A program made the translations under genes and the position numbers. Shown here one piece after another: positions 56,841-64,000 of a stretch of 64,000 nt of DNA; position 1 is the first letter of the stretch, and each line of letters starts with the position of its first letter. Under the pieces are notes generated by a model. The model was not told the DNA's origin, did no database searches, and was given only the letters and a program-made list of their open reading frames with translations. The stretch is from assembly GCF_900089605.1 (NCBI RefSeq), contig NZ_LT594324.1, positions 6,200,001 to 6,264,000 on the forward strand, written 5' to 3'. Source of the DNA: Micromonospora narathiwatensis (GTDB lineage Bacteria > Actinomycetota > Actinomycetes > Mycobacteriales > Micromonosporaceae).

Positions 56841-56897
56841 GGACCACCTCCTTTCCCGTGTACCGTCACGCTATCCACTACCGCGTGACCCCGGCAA
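56841..56897 (-). promoter_or_regulatory. Promoter and extended Shine-Dalgarno site of the rnz leader
   Basis: On the minus strand TTGCCG (56897-56892) and TAGCGT (56873-56868) are separated by 18 bases. Initiation near 56861 would place the extended SD about five bases from the 5' end. The remaining spacer to the synthetase-gene terminator has no coding content. Confidence 0.6.
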
Positions 56898-56921
56898 CGG
56901 ATTTGAATCACAGGATGCCGC

Positions 56922-56960
56922 GACCCGCCCGGACGTCGTGTGGGGCCGGTGAGGCGGGTC
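56922..56960 (-). terminator. Terminator after the NAGGN operon
   Basis: GACCCGCC and GGCGGGTC arms (56922-56929, 56953-56960) lie 15 bases after the synthetase stop on the minus strand. The stem is eight bases, with a loop of about 23 bases. Confidence 0.5.
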
Positions 56961-56974
56961 TGGCGGGTCTCCGC

Positions 56975-58801
56975 TCATCGGATGCCGCCCGCACCGGCCG
57001 GCGACCAGAGCCGCCGCGGCGCCCGGGTGCCGGGGAAGAGCAGGTCGACGAAGCGTTCGGCGGTCGGCTGCGGTTCGTGGTTGGCCAGCCCGGGCCGCTC
57101 GTTCGCCTCGACGAAGACGTGCTCCGGCCGGTCGGGGGCGGGCAACAGCAGGTCGAGCCCCGTGACCGGGATGTCCAGCGCCCGGCTGGCCGTCACGCAC
57201 GCCGTGGCGATCGCCGGGTGCAGCTCGGCGGTCACGTCGTGGATGGTGCCGCCGGTGTGCAGGTTGGCGGTCCGGCGTACGGCCAGCACCTGCCCCTCGG
57301 GGAGCACGTCGTGCATCCGGTGGCCGGCCTCGGCCACCACCTCGCGGGTCATGTCGTCGACCGGGATCCGCGACTCGCCCCCGGTGGCGGCGGCCCGGCG
57401 CCGGCTCTGCCGCTCGATCAGCTCGGTGACGTCGTGCACCCCGTCCCCGGTGATCTGCGCCGGCCGGCGGACCGCCGCGGCCACCACCTCGTGGTCGATC
57501 ACGATCACCCGCAGGTCCTCGCCCGCGCAGCGCTCCTCGATCAGCACGTCCGGGCAGCATCGCCGGGCCAGCTCGACCGCCGCCGTCAGCCCCTCCGGCG
57601 TACGCACCCCGACGGTGATGCCTCTGCCCTGCTCGCCCCGGGCCGGCTTGACCACCACCGGGCCGACGTCGGCCAGAAAGGCCAGGTCGTCGGCGTCGCC
57701 GGTGGCGGTCCGGCCGCGCGGCACGGGAAGCCCCGCCTCGGTGAGGACCCGCCGGGTCACCCGCTTGTCGTCGCAGCGGCTCATCGCCACCGCCGAGGTC
57801 AGCTCCGACAGCGACTCCCGGGTGTGGATGGTGCGGCCGCCGTTGACCAGGCGCAGCTCACCCCAGTCGGGATCGGTGACCTCCACCCGGATGCCGCGCC
57901 GCATCGCCTCGTCGGCGACGATCCTCGCGTACGGGTTGAGCTGGTCGTAGCCGGGCGGGGTGGCGGGGAGGAAGAGCCGCTCGTTGATCGGGTTCTTCCG
58001 CTTCACGCACAGCGCGCCGGTGCGGTGGAAGCCCAGCCGTTCGTAGAGCCGGATCGCGCCGGAGTTCTCGGCCAGCACCGACAGGTCCACGTACGCGCGG
58101 CCCCGCGCGTCGAGCCGGTCGGCCAGCGCGGTGAGCAGGGCCTGGCCGGTACCGGGCGGCGCGGTGTTGAAGTCCACGGTCAGGCACCAGAGGCTGGCCC
58201 CGTTCTCCGGGTCGGCGAAGACCGCGGCGTGGTCCACCCCGGTGATGGTGCCGACCACCTCGCCGGTGCTGTCCTCGGCGACCAGGTGCAGGAACCTGTC
58301 GCCGCCCGCGTTGTCGACCAGCACCCGTACCGGGGCGGTGACCATGCCGTTGCGGGCGTAGATCCGGTTCACCGCGTCCGCGTCGTCGGCGTCGCGCAGC
58401 GGTCGGATGCTCAGGCCGGGGACGTCGTCGCCCTCGCTGGCGGTCGGCCGGCGCTCGCCGAGCGGCAGCCGGTAGGTCAGCGACGGGTCGATGAACAGCT
58501 CGTCCGGCAGCCGGGAGACCAGCACGTGCGGGTCGCGCAGGTAGACGCAGATGTCCCGGGCGCCGGCCGCCTCCGAGCGCAGCACGTCGGCGACGGCGGT
58601 CTGCTCGGTGAAGGTCTGCCCGAAGACCAGCCGGCCCCAGCCGCAGTCCAGCACCACGCCGGCACCGGCGGACGGCCGCCGGCCGGGCTCGGGTCCGCCC
58701 GGCGCGACCGGGTCGCCGCCCGGGCCGACGCGTTCCCGGCGACTGCCCGACATCCATTCCCGGTCGAGGCGAGCCGTGCCGATGGCGAGGGTGTCGGTCA
58801 T
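56975..58801 (-). CDS. ngg: N-acetylglutaminylglutamine synthetase (GNAT-ATP-grasp fusion)
   Basis: The 608-residue bifunctional protein has an N-terminal region, a GNAT domain at about 120-290 (L-S-V-L-A-E-N-S-G-A-I-R-L-Y-E-R-L-G-F) and a C-terminal ATP-grasp ligase (V-V-V-K-P-A-R-G-E-Q-G-R-G-I-T-V, V-E-A-N-E-R-P-G). This is the architecture of Ngg, which makes N-acetylglutaminylglutamine, precursor of the osmolyte NAGGN. ATG at 58801 lies two bases after the amidotransferase stop. The usual third gene, a peptidase, is absent. The assignment rests on domain architecture and neighbour. Confidence 0.88.
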   Translation of the reverse strand: MTDTLAIGTARLDREWMSGSRRERVGPGGDPVAPGGPEPGRRPSAGAGVVLDCGWGRLVFGQTFTEQTAVADVLRSEAAGARDICVYLRDPHVLVSRLPDELFIDPSLTYRLPLGERRPTASEGDDVPGLSIRPLRDADDADAVNRIYARNGMVTAPVRVLVDNAGGDRFLHLVAEDSTGEVVGTITGVDHAAVFADPENGASLWCLTVDFNTAPPGTGQALLTALADRLDARGRAYVDLSVLAENSGAIRLYERLGFHRTGALCVKRKNPINERLFLPATPPGYDQLNPYARIVADEAMRRGIRVEVTDPDWGELRLVNGGRTIHTRESLSELTSAVAMSRCDDKRVTRRVLTEAGLPVPRGRTATGDADDLAFLADVGPVVVKPARGEQGRGITVGVRTPEGLTAAVELARRCCPDVLIEERCAGEDLRVIVIDHEVVAAAVRRPAQITGDGVHDVTELIERQSRRRAAATGGESRIPVDDMTREVVAEAGHRMHDVLPEGQVLAVRRTANLHTGGTIHDVTAELHPAIATACVTASRALDIPVTGLDLLLPAPDRPEHVFVEANERPGLANHEPQPTAERFVDLLFPGTRAPRRLWSPAGAGGIR

Positions 58802-58803
58802 CC

Positions 58804-60588
58804 TCAGTCGATTCCGTGGCTCTGGAGCCACATTTCCAGGAGTCCGAGTTGCCACAGCTTGTTTCCGTTCAACGGGGTCAGTTCGGCGTTCGGGTCGGCG
58901 AGCAGCGCGTCGACGTACTCGGTGCGGAACAGGTCGCGGCGGCGGGCCCCGGGCGCGGTGAGGGCGTCGCGTACCCGGTCGAGGAGCTTGCCCTCCAGAT
59001 GGGTGAGGCCCGGCACCGGGAAGTAGCCCTTCGGCCGGTCGATCACCTGGTGCGGCAGGACCCGGCGGCCGATCTCCTTGAGCACGCCCTTGCCGCCCTG
59101 GGCCAGCTTCAGCTCCGGCGGGCAGCTCGCGGCCAACTCCACGAACTCGTGGTCGAGGAACGGCACCCGGGCCTCCAGCCCGTGCGCCATGGTCATGTTG
59201 TCCACCCGCTTGACCGGGTCGTCGGTCAGCATCACCTCGGTGTCGATCCGCAGGCCGGCGTCGACCGCGGTCCGCGCCCCGGGCCGGGCCAGGTGCGCGG
59301 CCAGGAACTCCCGGGCCGGGTCGCCGTCGGCCAGCCACGCCGGGTTGAGCACCCGGGCCAGGCCGGCCGCGTCGCGGTCGAGGAAGGCTTCCGCGTACGT
59401 ATCCAGCGCGCGCTCCCGGTCGACCTCGGCCAGCGGGGGATACCAGTGGTAGCCGCCCAGGATCTCGTCCGCGCCCTGGCCGGACTGGACCACCTTCACG
59501 TGCCGGACGACCTCCTGGCTGAGCAGCCAGAACGCCACACAGTCGTGGCTGACCATCGGCTCGCTCATCGCCGCGACGGCGGCCTCCAGCGGCGGCAGCA
59601 GGTCGCCGGTGGGCACCCTGATCCGGTGGTGGTCGGTGCCGAAGGTCTTGGCGACCAGGTCGGAGTAGCCGAACTCGTCGCCCGCCCGGCCGCCGACGGA
59701 GTCGAAGCCGATGGAGAACGTGGACAGACCCGACTGTCCCTCCCCGGCCAGCAGGGCGACGATCAGGCTGGAGTCGAGCCCGCCGGAGAGCAGTACGCCG
59801 ACCGGCACGTCGGCCACCGTCCGGCGGCGTACGGCGGTGGTCAGCGACTCCAGCAGCGCGTCCTGCCAGTCCCGCTCGGTCCAGTCGGCCCGCTCGGCGG
59901 CACGGCTGAAGGACGGCTGCCAGTAGACCCGTTCCCGGGTCGAGCCGTCCGGCTCGTACACCCGGATCGTGGCCGGGGGGAGCTTGGCGACGCCGCGCAG
60001 GATGGTCCGCGGCGGCGGCACGATGCTGTGGAAGCTCAGGTAGTGGGCGAGTCCCACCGGGTCGATCGTCGTGTCGACGCCGCCACCGGCCAGCAGCGCC
60101 GGCAGCGTGCTGGCGAAGCGGACCACGCCCGGCGTCTCGGTCAGGTAGAGCGGCTTGATGCCGAGCCGGTCCCGGGCCAGTACCAGCCGGCCGGTGTCGC
60201 GTTCGCTGATCGCCACGGCGAACATGCCGGTCAGGTGGTCGACGAAGTCGAGCCCCCACTCGGCGTACGCCTTGACCACGACCTCGCTGTCCCCGGCGGA
60301 GAAGAAGTGGTGGCCCCTGGCCTGCAACTCCGCGCGCAGATCCCGATAGTTGTAGATGCAACCGTTGAAGACGGCGGTGAGGCCGGCGGCGGCGTCGACG
60401 ATCGGCTGGCCGCTGGCCGCGGAAAGGTCGATGATCTTCAGGCGTCGGTGTCCCAGGGCGATCGGGCCCTGTGACCACACCCCGCTGTCGTCCGGTCCTC
60501 GGTCACTCATGGTGGCCGCCATGCGCTCCACTGCCGCCACGTCGGCGCGTGAACCGTCACGGCGGAACTCCCCAGCCAGTCCGCACAT
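58804..60588 (-). CDS. asnO: N-acetylglutaminylglutamine amidotransferase (asparagine synthetase-like)
   Basis: The 594-residue class II glutamine amidotransferase has the catalytic Cys2 (M-C-G-L-A-G-E), an N-terminal glutaminase domain with G-D-S-E-V-V-V and R-D-R-L-G-I-K-P-L-Y, and a synthetase domain with PP-loop S-G-G-L-D-S-S at 268-274. It would amidate the dipeptide to NAGGN. Without the ngg neighbour it would be called asparagine synthetase. ATG at 60588 begins with the essential M-C-G. The 149-base upstream region has only a weak promoter candidate. Confidence 0.9.
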   Translation of the reverse strand: MCGLAGEFRRDGSRADVAAVERMAATMSDRGPDDSGVWSQGPIALGHRRLKIIDLSAASGQPIVDAAAGLTAVFNGCIYNYRDLRAELQARGHHFFSAGDSEVVVKAYAEWGLDFVDHLTGMFAVAISERDTGRLVLARDRLGIKPLYLTETPGVVRFASTLPALLAGGGVDTTIDPVGLAHYLSFHSIVPPPRTILRGVAKLPPATIRVYEPDGSTRERVYWQPSFSRAAERADWTERDWQDALLESLTTAVRRRTVADVPVGVLLSGGLDSSLIVALLAGEGQSGLSTFSIGFDSVGGRAGDEFGYSDLVAKTFGTDHHRIRVPTGDLLPPLEAAVAAMSEPMVSHDCVAFWLLSQEVVRHVKVVQSGQGADEILGGYHWYPPLAEVDRERALDTYAEAFLDRDAAGLARVLNPAWLADGDPAREFLAAHLARPGARTAVDAGLRIDTEVMLTDDPVKRVDNMTMAHGLEARVPFLDHEFVELAASCPPELKLAQGGKGVLKEIGRRVLPHQVIDRPKGYFPVPGLTHLEGKLLDRVRDALTAPGARRRDLFRTEYVDALLADPNAELTPLNGNKLWQLGLLEMWLQSHGID

Positions 60589-60737
60589 GCCGGCCCATGC
60601 TGCCAGAGGTCATCGCGGCTCGCCTGTTGAGCCGATGACGATCGGTGGCGGGGTTGCTAGAATGCCCGGCCGTTCCCTTTCAACGCTGCTCGGGCGCCGA
60701 CGTTTCGTGTCCCGCCCGCTCGGGTGACCAGAATGGT

Positions 60738-60772
60738 CCGGGCCTGCGTTGTGACAAACACCGCAGGCCCGG
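60738..60772 (-). terminator. Terminator after msrA
   Basis: CCGGGCCTGCG (60738-60748) and its exact complement (60762-60772) form an 11-bp stem with a 13-base loop, 18 bases after the msrA stop on the minus strand. There is no T-run. Confidence 0.72.
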
Positions 60773-60790
60773 AAACGGACATCGAGTCGG

Positions 60791-61453
60791 TCAGCCGGCG
60801 GTACGGGCCACGCCGACCGGGCAGCTCAACCCGTTCGGGCCGTGGTTGCAGTACCCGTTCGGGTTCTTGGTCGGCGCGAGGTACTGCTGGTGGTAGTCCT
60901 CGGCGAAGTAGTAGTCACCGAGCCGGGCGATCTCCGTGGTGATCTCGCCCTTGCCGGCCCGCGCCACGATCGGCGCGAACGCGTCCCGGGACGCCTGCGC
61001 GGTGGCGAGCTGCTCGTCGGTGCTGGCGTAGATCGCCGAGCGGTACTGCGTGCCGACGTCGTTGCCCTGGCGCATGCCCTGGGTCGGGTCGTGGTTCTCC
61101 CAGAAGACCTTGAGCAGGTCCTCGTAGCTGATCCGGGTGGGGTCGTAGACCACCTGGACCACCTCGGCGTGCCCGGTCATCCCCGAGCAGACCTCCTCAT
61201 AGGTCGGGTTCGGGGTGATGCCACCCGCGTAGCCGGCCGAGGTGGTGATCACGCCGGGGAGGGTCCAGAACAGGCGCTCGGCGCCCCAGAAACAGCCCAA
61301 CCCGAAGACGGCGACCTGCGAGCCCTCCGGGAACGGGCCCTTCAGCGAGGACGGCAGCACCTCGTGCCGGTCGGAGATCGGCATCGCGATCGACCGGCCC
61401 GGCAGGGCCTGGTCGGGGGTGGGCAGCTCGGCCTTCGTACGGCGAAGGAACAC
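60791..61453 (-). CDS. msrA: Peptide methionine-S-sulfoxide reductase MsrA
   Basis: The 220-residue enzyme reduces methionine-S-sulfoxide in proteins. The catalytic Cys is at about 54 in [29 protein letters not shown] and N-P-N-G-Y-C follow, the last with a resolving Cys, and another Cys is near the end (L-S-C-P). The start is GTG at 61453, preceded by GAGAGGAG. A longer frame upstream overlaps the HIT gene and is a shadow. Confidence 0.95.
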   Translation of the reverse strand: MFLRRTKAELPTPDQALPGRSIAMPISDRHEVLPSSLKGPFPEGSQVAVFGLGCFWGAERLFWTLPGVITTSAGYAGGITPNPTYEEVCSGMTGHAEVVQVVYDPTRISYEDLLKVFWENHDPTQGMRQGNDVGTQYRSAIYASTDEQLATAQASRDAFAPIVARAGKGEITTEIARLGDYYFAEDYHQQYLAPTKNPNGYCNHGPNGLSCPVGVARTAG

Positions 61454-61527
61454 GGTGGGACTCCTCTCTTGCCTCTCCCAGCGTGCAACACCGCCGGTCC
61501 CCGCTTCCTTACCCGCCCGTGCCGCGC

Positions 61528-61941
61528 TCAGGCCAGCGCGGCGGCGATCCGGCGGGCGAAGCCCGTCGCCTCGGCGTCGTCGGTGTAGCGGGTACGCGGC
61601 CAGAAGAAGCCGCGCAGCCCGTCGCCCTTCGTACGGGGCACCACGTGGGTGTGCAGGTGCGGGACGGACTGGGACACCTTGTTGTTCACCGCCACGAACG
61701 TCCCGCCGGACCCCAGGCCGGTCTCCACCGCCACGATGATCTGCTGTACCAGCCGGAAGTAGCCGGGCAGCACCTCGGCCGGCAGCGTGTCCAGGGTGAC
61801 CAGGTGGGTCCGTGGCACCACCAGCACGTGCCCTTTGAAGACCGGCCGGGTGTCCAGGAAGGCCACCCCGTCCGGCTCGTCGGCGACGACGAACGCGGGC
61901 ACCTCGCCCGCCACGATCCCGCAGAACACGCACCCGCTCAC
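61528..61941 (-). CDS. HIT family hydrolase
   Basis: The 137-residue protein has the histidine triad H-L-H-T-H at 95-99 and a zinc-type C-V-F-C-G-I at the N-terminus. [11 protein letters not shown] is also a standard HIT element. It is probably a nucleoside-phosphoramidate or dinucleotide hydrolase of the Hint/Fhit type. GTG at 61941 lies six bases after TAACCT. Confidence 0.93.
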   Translation of the reverse strand: MSGCVFCGIVAGEVPAFVVADEPDGVAFLDTRPVFKGHVLVVPRTHLVTLDTLPAEVLPGYFRLVQQIIVAVETGLGSGGTFVAVNNKVSQSVPHLHTHVVPRTKGDGLRGFFWPRTRYTDDAEATGFARRIAAALA

Positions 61942-61953
61942 CGAGCCAGGTTA
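61942..61953 (-). promoter_or_regulatory. -10-like TAACCT for a leaderless HIT transcript
   Basis: On the minus strand TAACCT (61953-61948) is followed by six bases and the GTG at 61941. Confidence 0.45.
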
Positions 61954-61985
61954 GTACCGCCAGACGGATGCCTCTTACCGCCGAC

Positions 61986-62681
61986 TCACTGCGCGTCGAG
62001 ATAGGTGTCCCACTCCTCTTCCAGTGGTGGCCCGACCGGCCCGGTTTCGCCACTTGCCAGGCGGCGTCGGATGTCCGACTCCCACCGCAACGCCCAGCTC
62101 CGCAGCCCGTTGATGTCCAGCCAGCTCAGGCCATAGAAGCGGAAGGTGCGATTGTCACGTTCCACCACCGCGCCGAGGCGGTCGGCCAGCTCATCGAGGG
62201 AGAACCCCGCCGTGTGTCGTGCGCCGAGCGACTCCAGCTCGATCCAGCTGAGCCGCTCGTTGGCTGCGTGGATGTCGATGAAGTCCCGATGGGCGGCCCG
62301 GTCGTGCAGGGCGCGCACCTTGAGCCCGACCGCGTCCTCGAAGGCCAGGACCGGACCGATGCTCATCCGTGCGGGCGGCCCCAGCGCTTCCTTGAGGAGA
62401 TCAATCTCGCAGGACGCCGCGTCGTCCGACACAAGCATCCGAGCCATGCGCGGAGTGGCCTCGATCACCTGGGCAGAGAACCCGGCACGGCCGTAGGCGT
62501 CGGAGAGCCGTTGGACCACCGTTGCAAGTGGCAGTGCGGTCGCTGTGGCGAAGTCAATGTCCTGCGACGGTCGGCTTACCAGCTCGTGGGCGCACATGGC
62601 GTATCCACCGGCGAGCACCAGCCCGAGATCGTCGCCTGCGGCGAACCCGATCTCGAGAAGGCGGCGATGCAGCGGGTCCAT
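61986..62681 (-). CDS. AbiEii/AbiGii-type nucleotidyltransferase, candidate toxin
   Basis: The 231-residue protein has the minimal nucleotidyltransferase motif V-L-A-G-G-Y-A-M then S-R-P-S-Q-D-I-D-F (catalytic Asp residues near 41 and 43). The AbiEii-type block [19 protein letters not shown] follows. Such proteins are toxins of type IV toxin-antitoxin/abortive infection systems that transfer nucleotides, for example to tRNA. The ATG is directly after the stop of the upstream small gene, so the pair is translated together. Motif quality is good, but toxicity is inferred. Confidence 0.85.
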   Translation of the reverse strand: MDPLHRRLLEIGFAAGDDLGLVLAGGYAMCAHELVSRPSQDIDFATATALPLATVVQRLSDAYGRAGFSAQVIEATPRMARMLVSDDAASCEIDLLKEALGPPARMSIGPVLAFEDAVGLKVRALHDRAAHRDFIDIHAANERLSWIELESLGARHTAGFSLDELADRLGAVVERDNRTFRFYGLSWLDINGLRSWALRWESDIRRRLASGETGPVGPPLEEEWDTYLDAQ

Positions 62682-63011
62682 TCAGGCGGCGGACAGGTCG
62701 GGCAGGCGACGTTCCCAGAGAGCGACGACTCGGCGAGCCGTCAGGCGTCGGATGCGGGGCCAGTCCCGCCGCAGCAGCGTGGCGTTGACGTACCGGACGA
62801 CGTCCTCGCGCTGCCCGCAGTCAAGCAGCAGGCAGTAGAGCGTGAGACGTTCACCTGGGTCGCTGACGTTGAAGGCCGTCGGTCCGGACCAGGCGAGGCG
62901 CAGTGGCAGACTCACGCTGCCGTGATCGGGGCCGGTCAGCTGCGCGAGCGAGGCCGGAATGCGCTCGGCCACGCCGATCAGGCGGGACGGCAGCGAAACG
63001 GTCGGGGTCAC
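62682..63011 (-). CDS. Small protein upstream of the AbiEii-type gene, candidate antitoxin
   Basis: The 109-residue product is basic at its C-terminus (R-R-D-W-P-R-I-R-R-L-T-A-R-R-V-V) and has a middle segment with L-T-L-Y-C-L-L-L-D-C-G-Q. No AbiEi winged helix is seen. It occupies the antitoxin position and its TGA immediately precedes the toxin ATG. GTG at 63011 lacks a ribosome-binding site. CATACT six bases before it could be a -10. The role is inferred from position alone. Confidence 0.75.
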   Translation of the reverse strand: MTPTVSLPSRLIGVAERIPASLAQLTGPDHGSVSLPLRLAWSGPTAFNVSDPGERLTLYCLLLDCGQREDVVRYVNATLLRRDWPRIRRLTARRVVALWERRLPDLSAA

Positions 63012-63093
63012 CCGGGAAGTATGGCCCAGCGGTACGACCGATGCCGGGTGCGACCCGGGTCGGGTTCCAACCCGCGGCGACAGCCGGGCCGAC

Positions 63094-63106
63094 TAACGTC
63101 TCGGGC
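63094..63106 (+). promoter_or_regulatory. -10-like TAACGT for a leaderless metB transcript
   Basis: TAACGT at 63094-63099 is followed by seven bases and then the ATG. The 95-base spacer shared with the divergent small gene shows no riboswitch-like structure to the eye. Confidence 0.45.
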
Positions 63107-64000
63107 ATGAGTCACGGCTTCGAGACGCTCGCCATCCACGCCGGCCAGGACCCCGAGGCCCGCACCGGCGCGGTGATCCCACCGATCTACCAGACCAGCA
63201 CCTATGCCCAGGACGCGGTCGGCGCGCCCCGGCAGGGCTACGAATACAGCCGCTCCGGCAACCCCACGCGGGACGCGCTCCAGGAGTGCCTGGCCGCCCT
63301 GGAGGGCGGGCCGGTGGCACTCGCCTTCGCCAGCGGCCTGGCCGCCGAGGACACCCTGCTGCGTACGGTCTGCAAGCCGGGCGACCACGTGGTCATCCCC
63401 GACGACGCGTACGGCGGCACCTACCGGCTGTTCGCCAAGGTCGCCGAGCGGTGGGGCCTGGACTACACGCCGGCGAAGGTCTCCGACCCGGCCGCCGTAC
63501 GGGCCGCGATCCGGCCCGGCACCACGAGGATCGTCTGGGTGGAGACGCCGACCAACCCGCTGCTCGGCATCGCCGACATCGCCGCCCTGGCCGCCGTCGC
63601 GCACGAGGCCGACGCGCTGCTGGTGGTCGACAACACCTTCGCCTCGCCGTACCTGCAGCAGCCGATCGCGTTCGGCGCGGACGTGGTGGTCCATTCCACC
63701 ACCAAGTACGTCGGCGGACACTCCGACGTGGTCGGTGGCGCCCTGATCGCCGCCGACCGGGCGCTGGGCGAGGAGCTGCGCTACCACCAGAACGCGATGG
63801 GCGCGGTCAACGGGCCGTTCGACGCCTGGCTCACCCTGCGCGGCATCAAGACCCTCGGCGTACGCATGGACCGGCACTGCGACAACGCCGAGCGGATCGC
63901 GGCCTACCTGGACGGTCACGCCAAGGTCGGCCAGGTGCTCTACCCGGGCCTGCCGTCGCACCCGGGGCACGAGGTGGCCGCCAAGCAGATGCGCCGGTTC
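63107..64000 (+). CDS. metB: Cystathionine gamma-synthase/lyase (MetB family), cut by the window edge
   Basis: The first 298 residues of a PLP-dependent transsulfuration enzyme are visible and the frame stays open at 64000. The PLP lysine is at 200 in H-S-T-T-K-Y-V-G-G-H-S-D. S-R-S-G-N-P-T-R, A-S-G-L-A-A and V-E-T-P-T-N-P are family motifs. It either forms cystathionine from O-acyl homoserine or splits it, and the two activities are hard to tell from sequence. With cbs nearby the locus links homocysteine, cystathionine and cysteine. Confidence 0.93.
   Translation, partial: MSHGFETLAIHAGQDPEARTGAVIPPIYQTSTYAQDAVGAPRQGYEYSRSGNPTRDALQECLAALEGGPVALAFASGLAAEDTLLRTVCKPGDHVVIPDDAYGGTYRLFAKVAERWGLDYTPAKVSDPAAVRAAIRPGTTRIVWVETPTNPLLGIADIAALAAVAHEADALLVVDNTFASPYLQQPIAFGADVVVHSTTKYVGGHSDVVGGALIAADRALGEELRYHQNAMGAVNGPFDAWLTLRGIKTLGVRMDRHCDNAERIAAYLDGHAKVGQVLYPGLPSHPGHEVAAKQMRRF

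Noticed and set aside
56841..56856. Fragment of a 16S rRNA gene on the plus strand
   Set aside because: The match is only the 16-base tail, and the sequence lies at ribosome-binding distance from a short frame on the other strand. No further rRNA similarity is present.
58802..60478. N-terminal extension of the ngg frame over the amidotransferase gene
   Set aside because: The extension is an out-of-frame shadow of the asparagine synthetase-like gene. The ATG at 58801 follows its stop directly.
63012..63106. SAM riboswitch upstream of metB
   Set aside because: The spacer is 95 bases, lacks the expected stems, and a -10-like hexamer lies next to the ATG.

Overview
The window is high-GC actinobacterial chromosome, most likely from the family Micromonosporaceae (Micromonospora-like). 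The evidence is the very strong G/C third-position bias, many GTG starts, many start codons placed 6-7 bases after a -10-like hexamer with no Shine-Dalgarno site (leaderless style), lipoproteins with L-A-A-C lipoboxes, and a gene order that from memory matches conserved actinobacterial blocks. Examples are glpX/DUF4245/xseB-xseA/ispH, mfd/mazG/lipoprotein/eno/ftsB-like/DUF501/ppx, and thiolase/SGNH esterase/cbs/metB. The species cannot be named from the sequence alone. Almost all of it is chromosomal core. No phage, integrase, insertion sequence, CRISPR array or biosynthetic cluster was seen.

Layout. 1-8.3 kb: the end of an epimerase-like gene, a YdcZ-type transporter coupled to glpX, a DUF4245 protein, two tandem LprG-like lipoproteins, xseBA facing ispH across a palindromic repeat, and a small lipoprotein. 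8.3-20 kb: a large secreted S8 protease, rmuC, a Gly/Asp/Phe-rich membrane protein, ppc, an S66 peptidase, a cyclase-family hydrolase and an AraC regulator. 20-34.7 kb: a genome-maintenance and central-metabolism block with mfd, a SurA-like lipoprotein, mazG, a DUF885 peptidase, nudC with a lipoprotein, eno, an ftsB-like gene, DUF501, a short argA, a membrane protein and ppx. 34.7-45.6 kb: a membrane protein, a LysE exporter facing a PadR/HAAS pair, an LppU-like protein, a dienelactone hydrolase overlapping a family 5 uracil-DNA glycosylase, a five-gene MoxR/DUF58/DUF4129 operon, and ndh. 45.6-56.6 kb: a polytopic membrane protein, tRNA-Leu(UAA) of the bldA type, two tandem Bax-inhibitor-1 proteins, a thiolase, two SGNH hydrolases, DUF1232, cbs, a GNAT and ribonuclease Z. 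56.6-64 kb: a structured leader for rnz, the two-gene operon for the osmolyte N-acetylglutaminylglutamine amide, msrA, a HIT hydrolase, an AbiEii-type nucleotidyltransferase with an unrecognised upstream partner, and the start of metB.

How the genes fit together. cbs and metB both act on transsulfuration, in one locus. xseA/xseB, mfd, udg and rmuC are DNA repair genes; mazG, nudC and the HIT gene are nucleotide housekeeping. glpX, ppc and eno are glycolytic, gluconeogenic or anaplerotic. Several gene pairs overlap by 4 bases (GTGA or ATGA), which indicates translational coupling.

Most unusual points: (i) an extended ribosome-binding site, nearly complementary to the 16S rRNA 3' end, in front of a 12-codon open frame and hairpins upstream of rnz; (ii) three perfect 60-bp tandem repeats, each carrying its own RBS-like tract and in-frame GTG, at the start of the DUF501 gene; (iii) two copies of a TTGATCAAG palindromic element, one supplying the mazG stop codon; (iv) an in-frame palindromic segment inside mfd; (v) the AbiEii-type pair; (vi) the bldA-type tRNA, with no in-frame TTA codon noticed by eye in the called genes.
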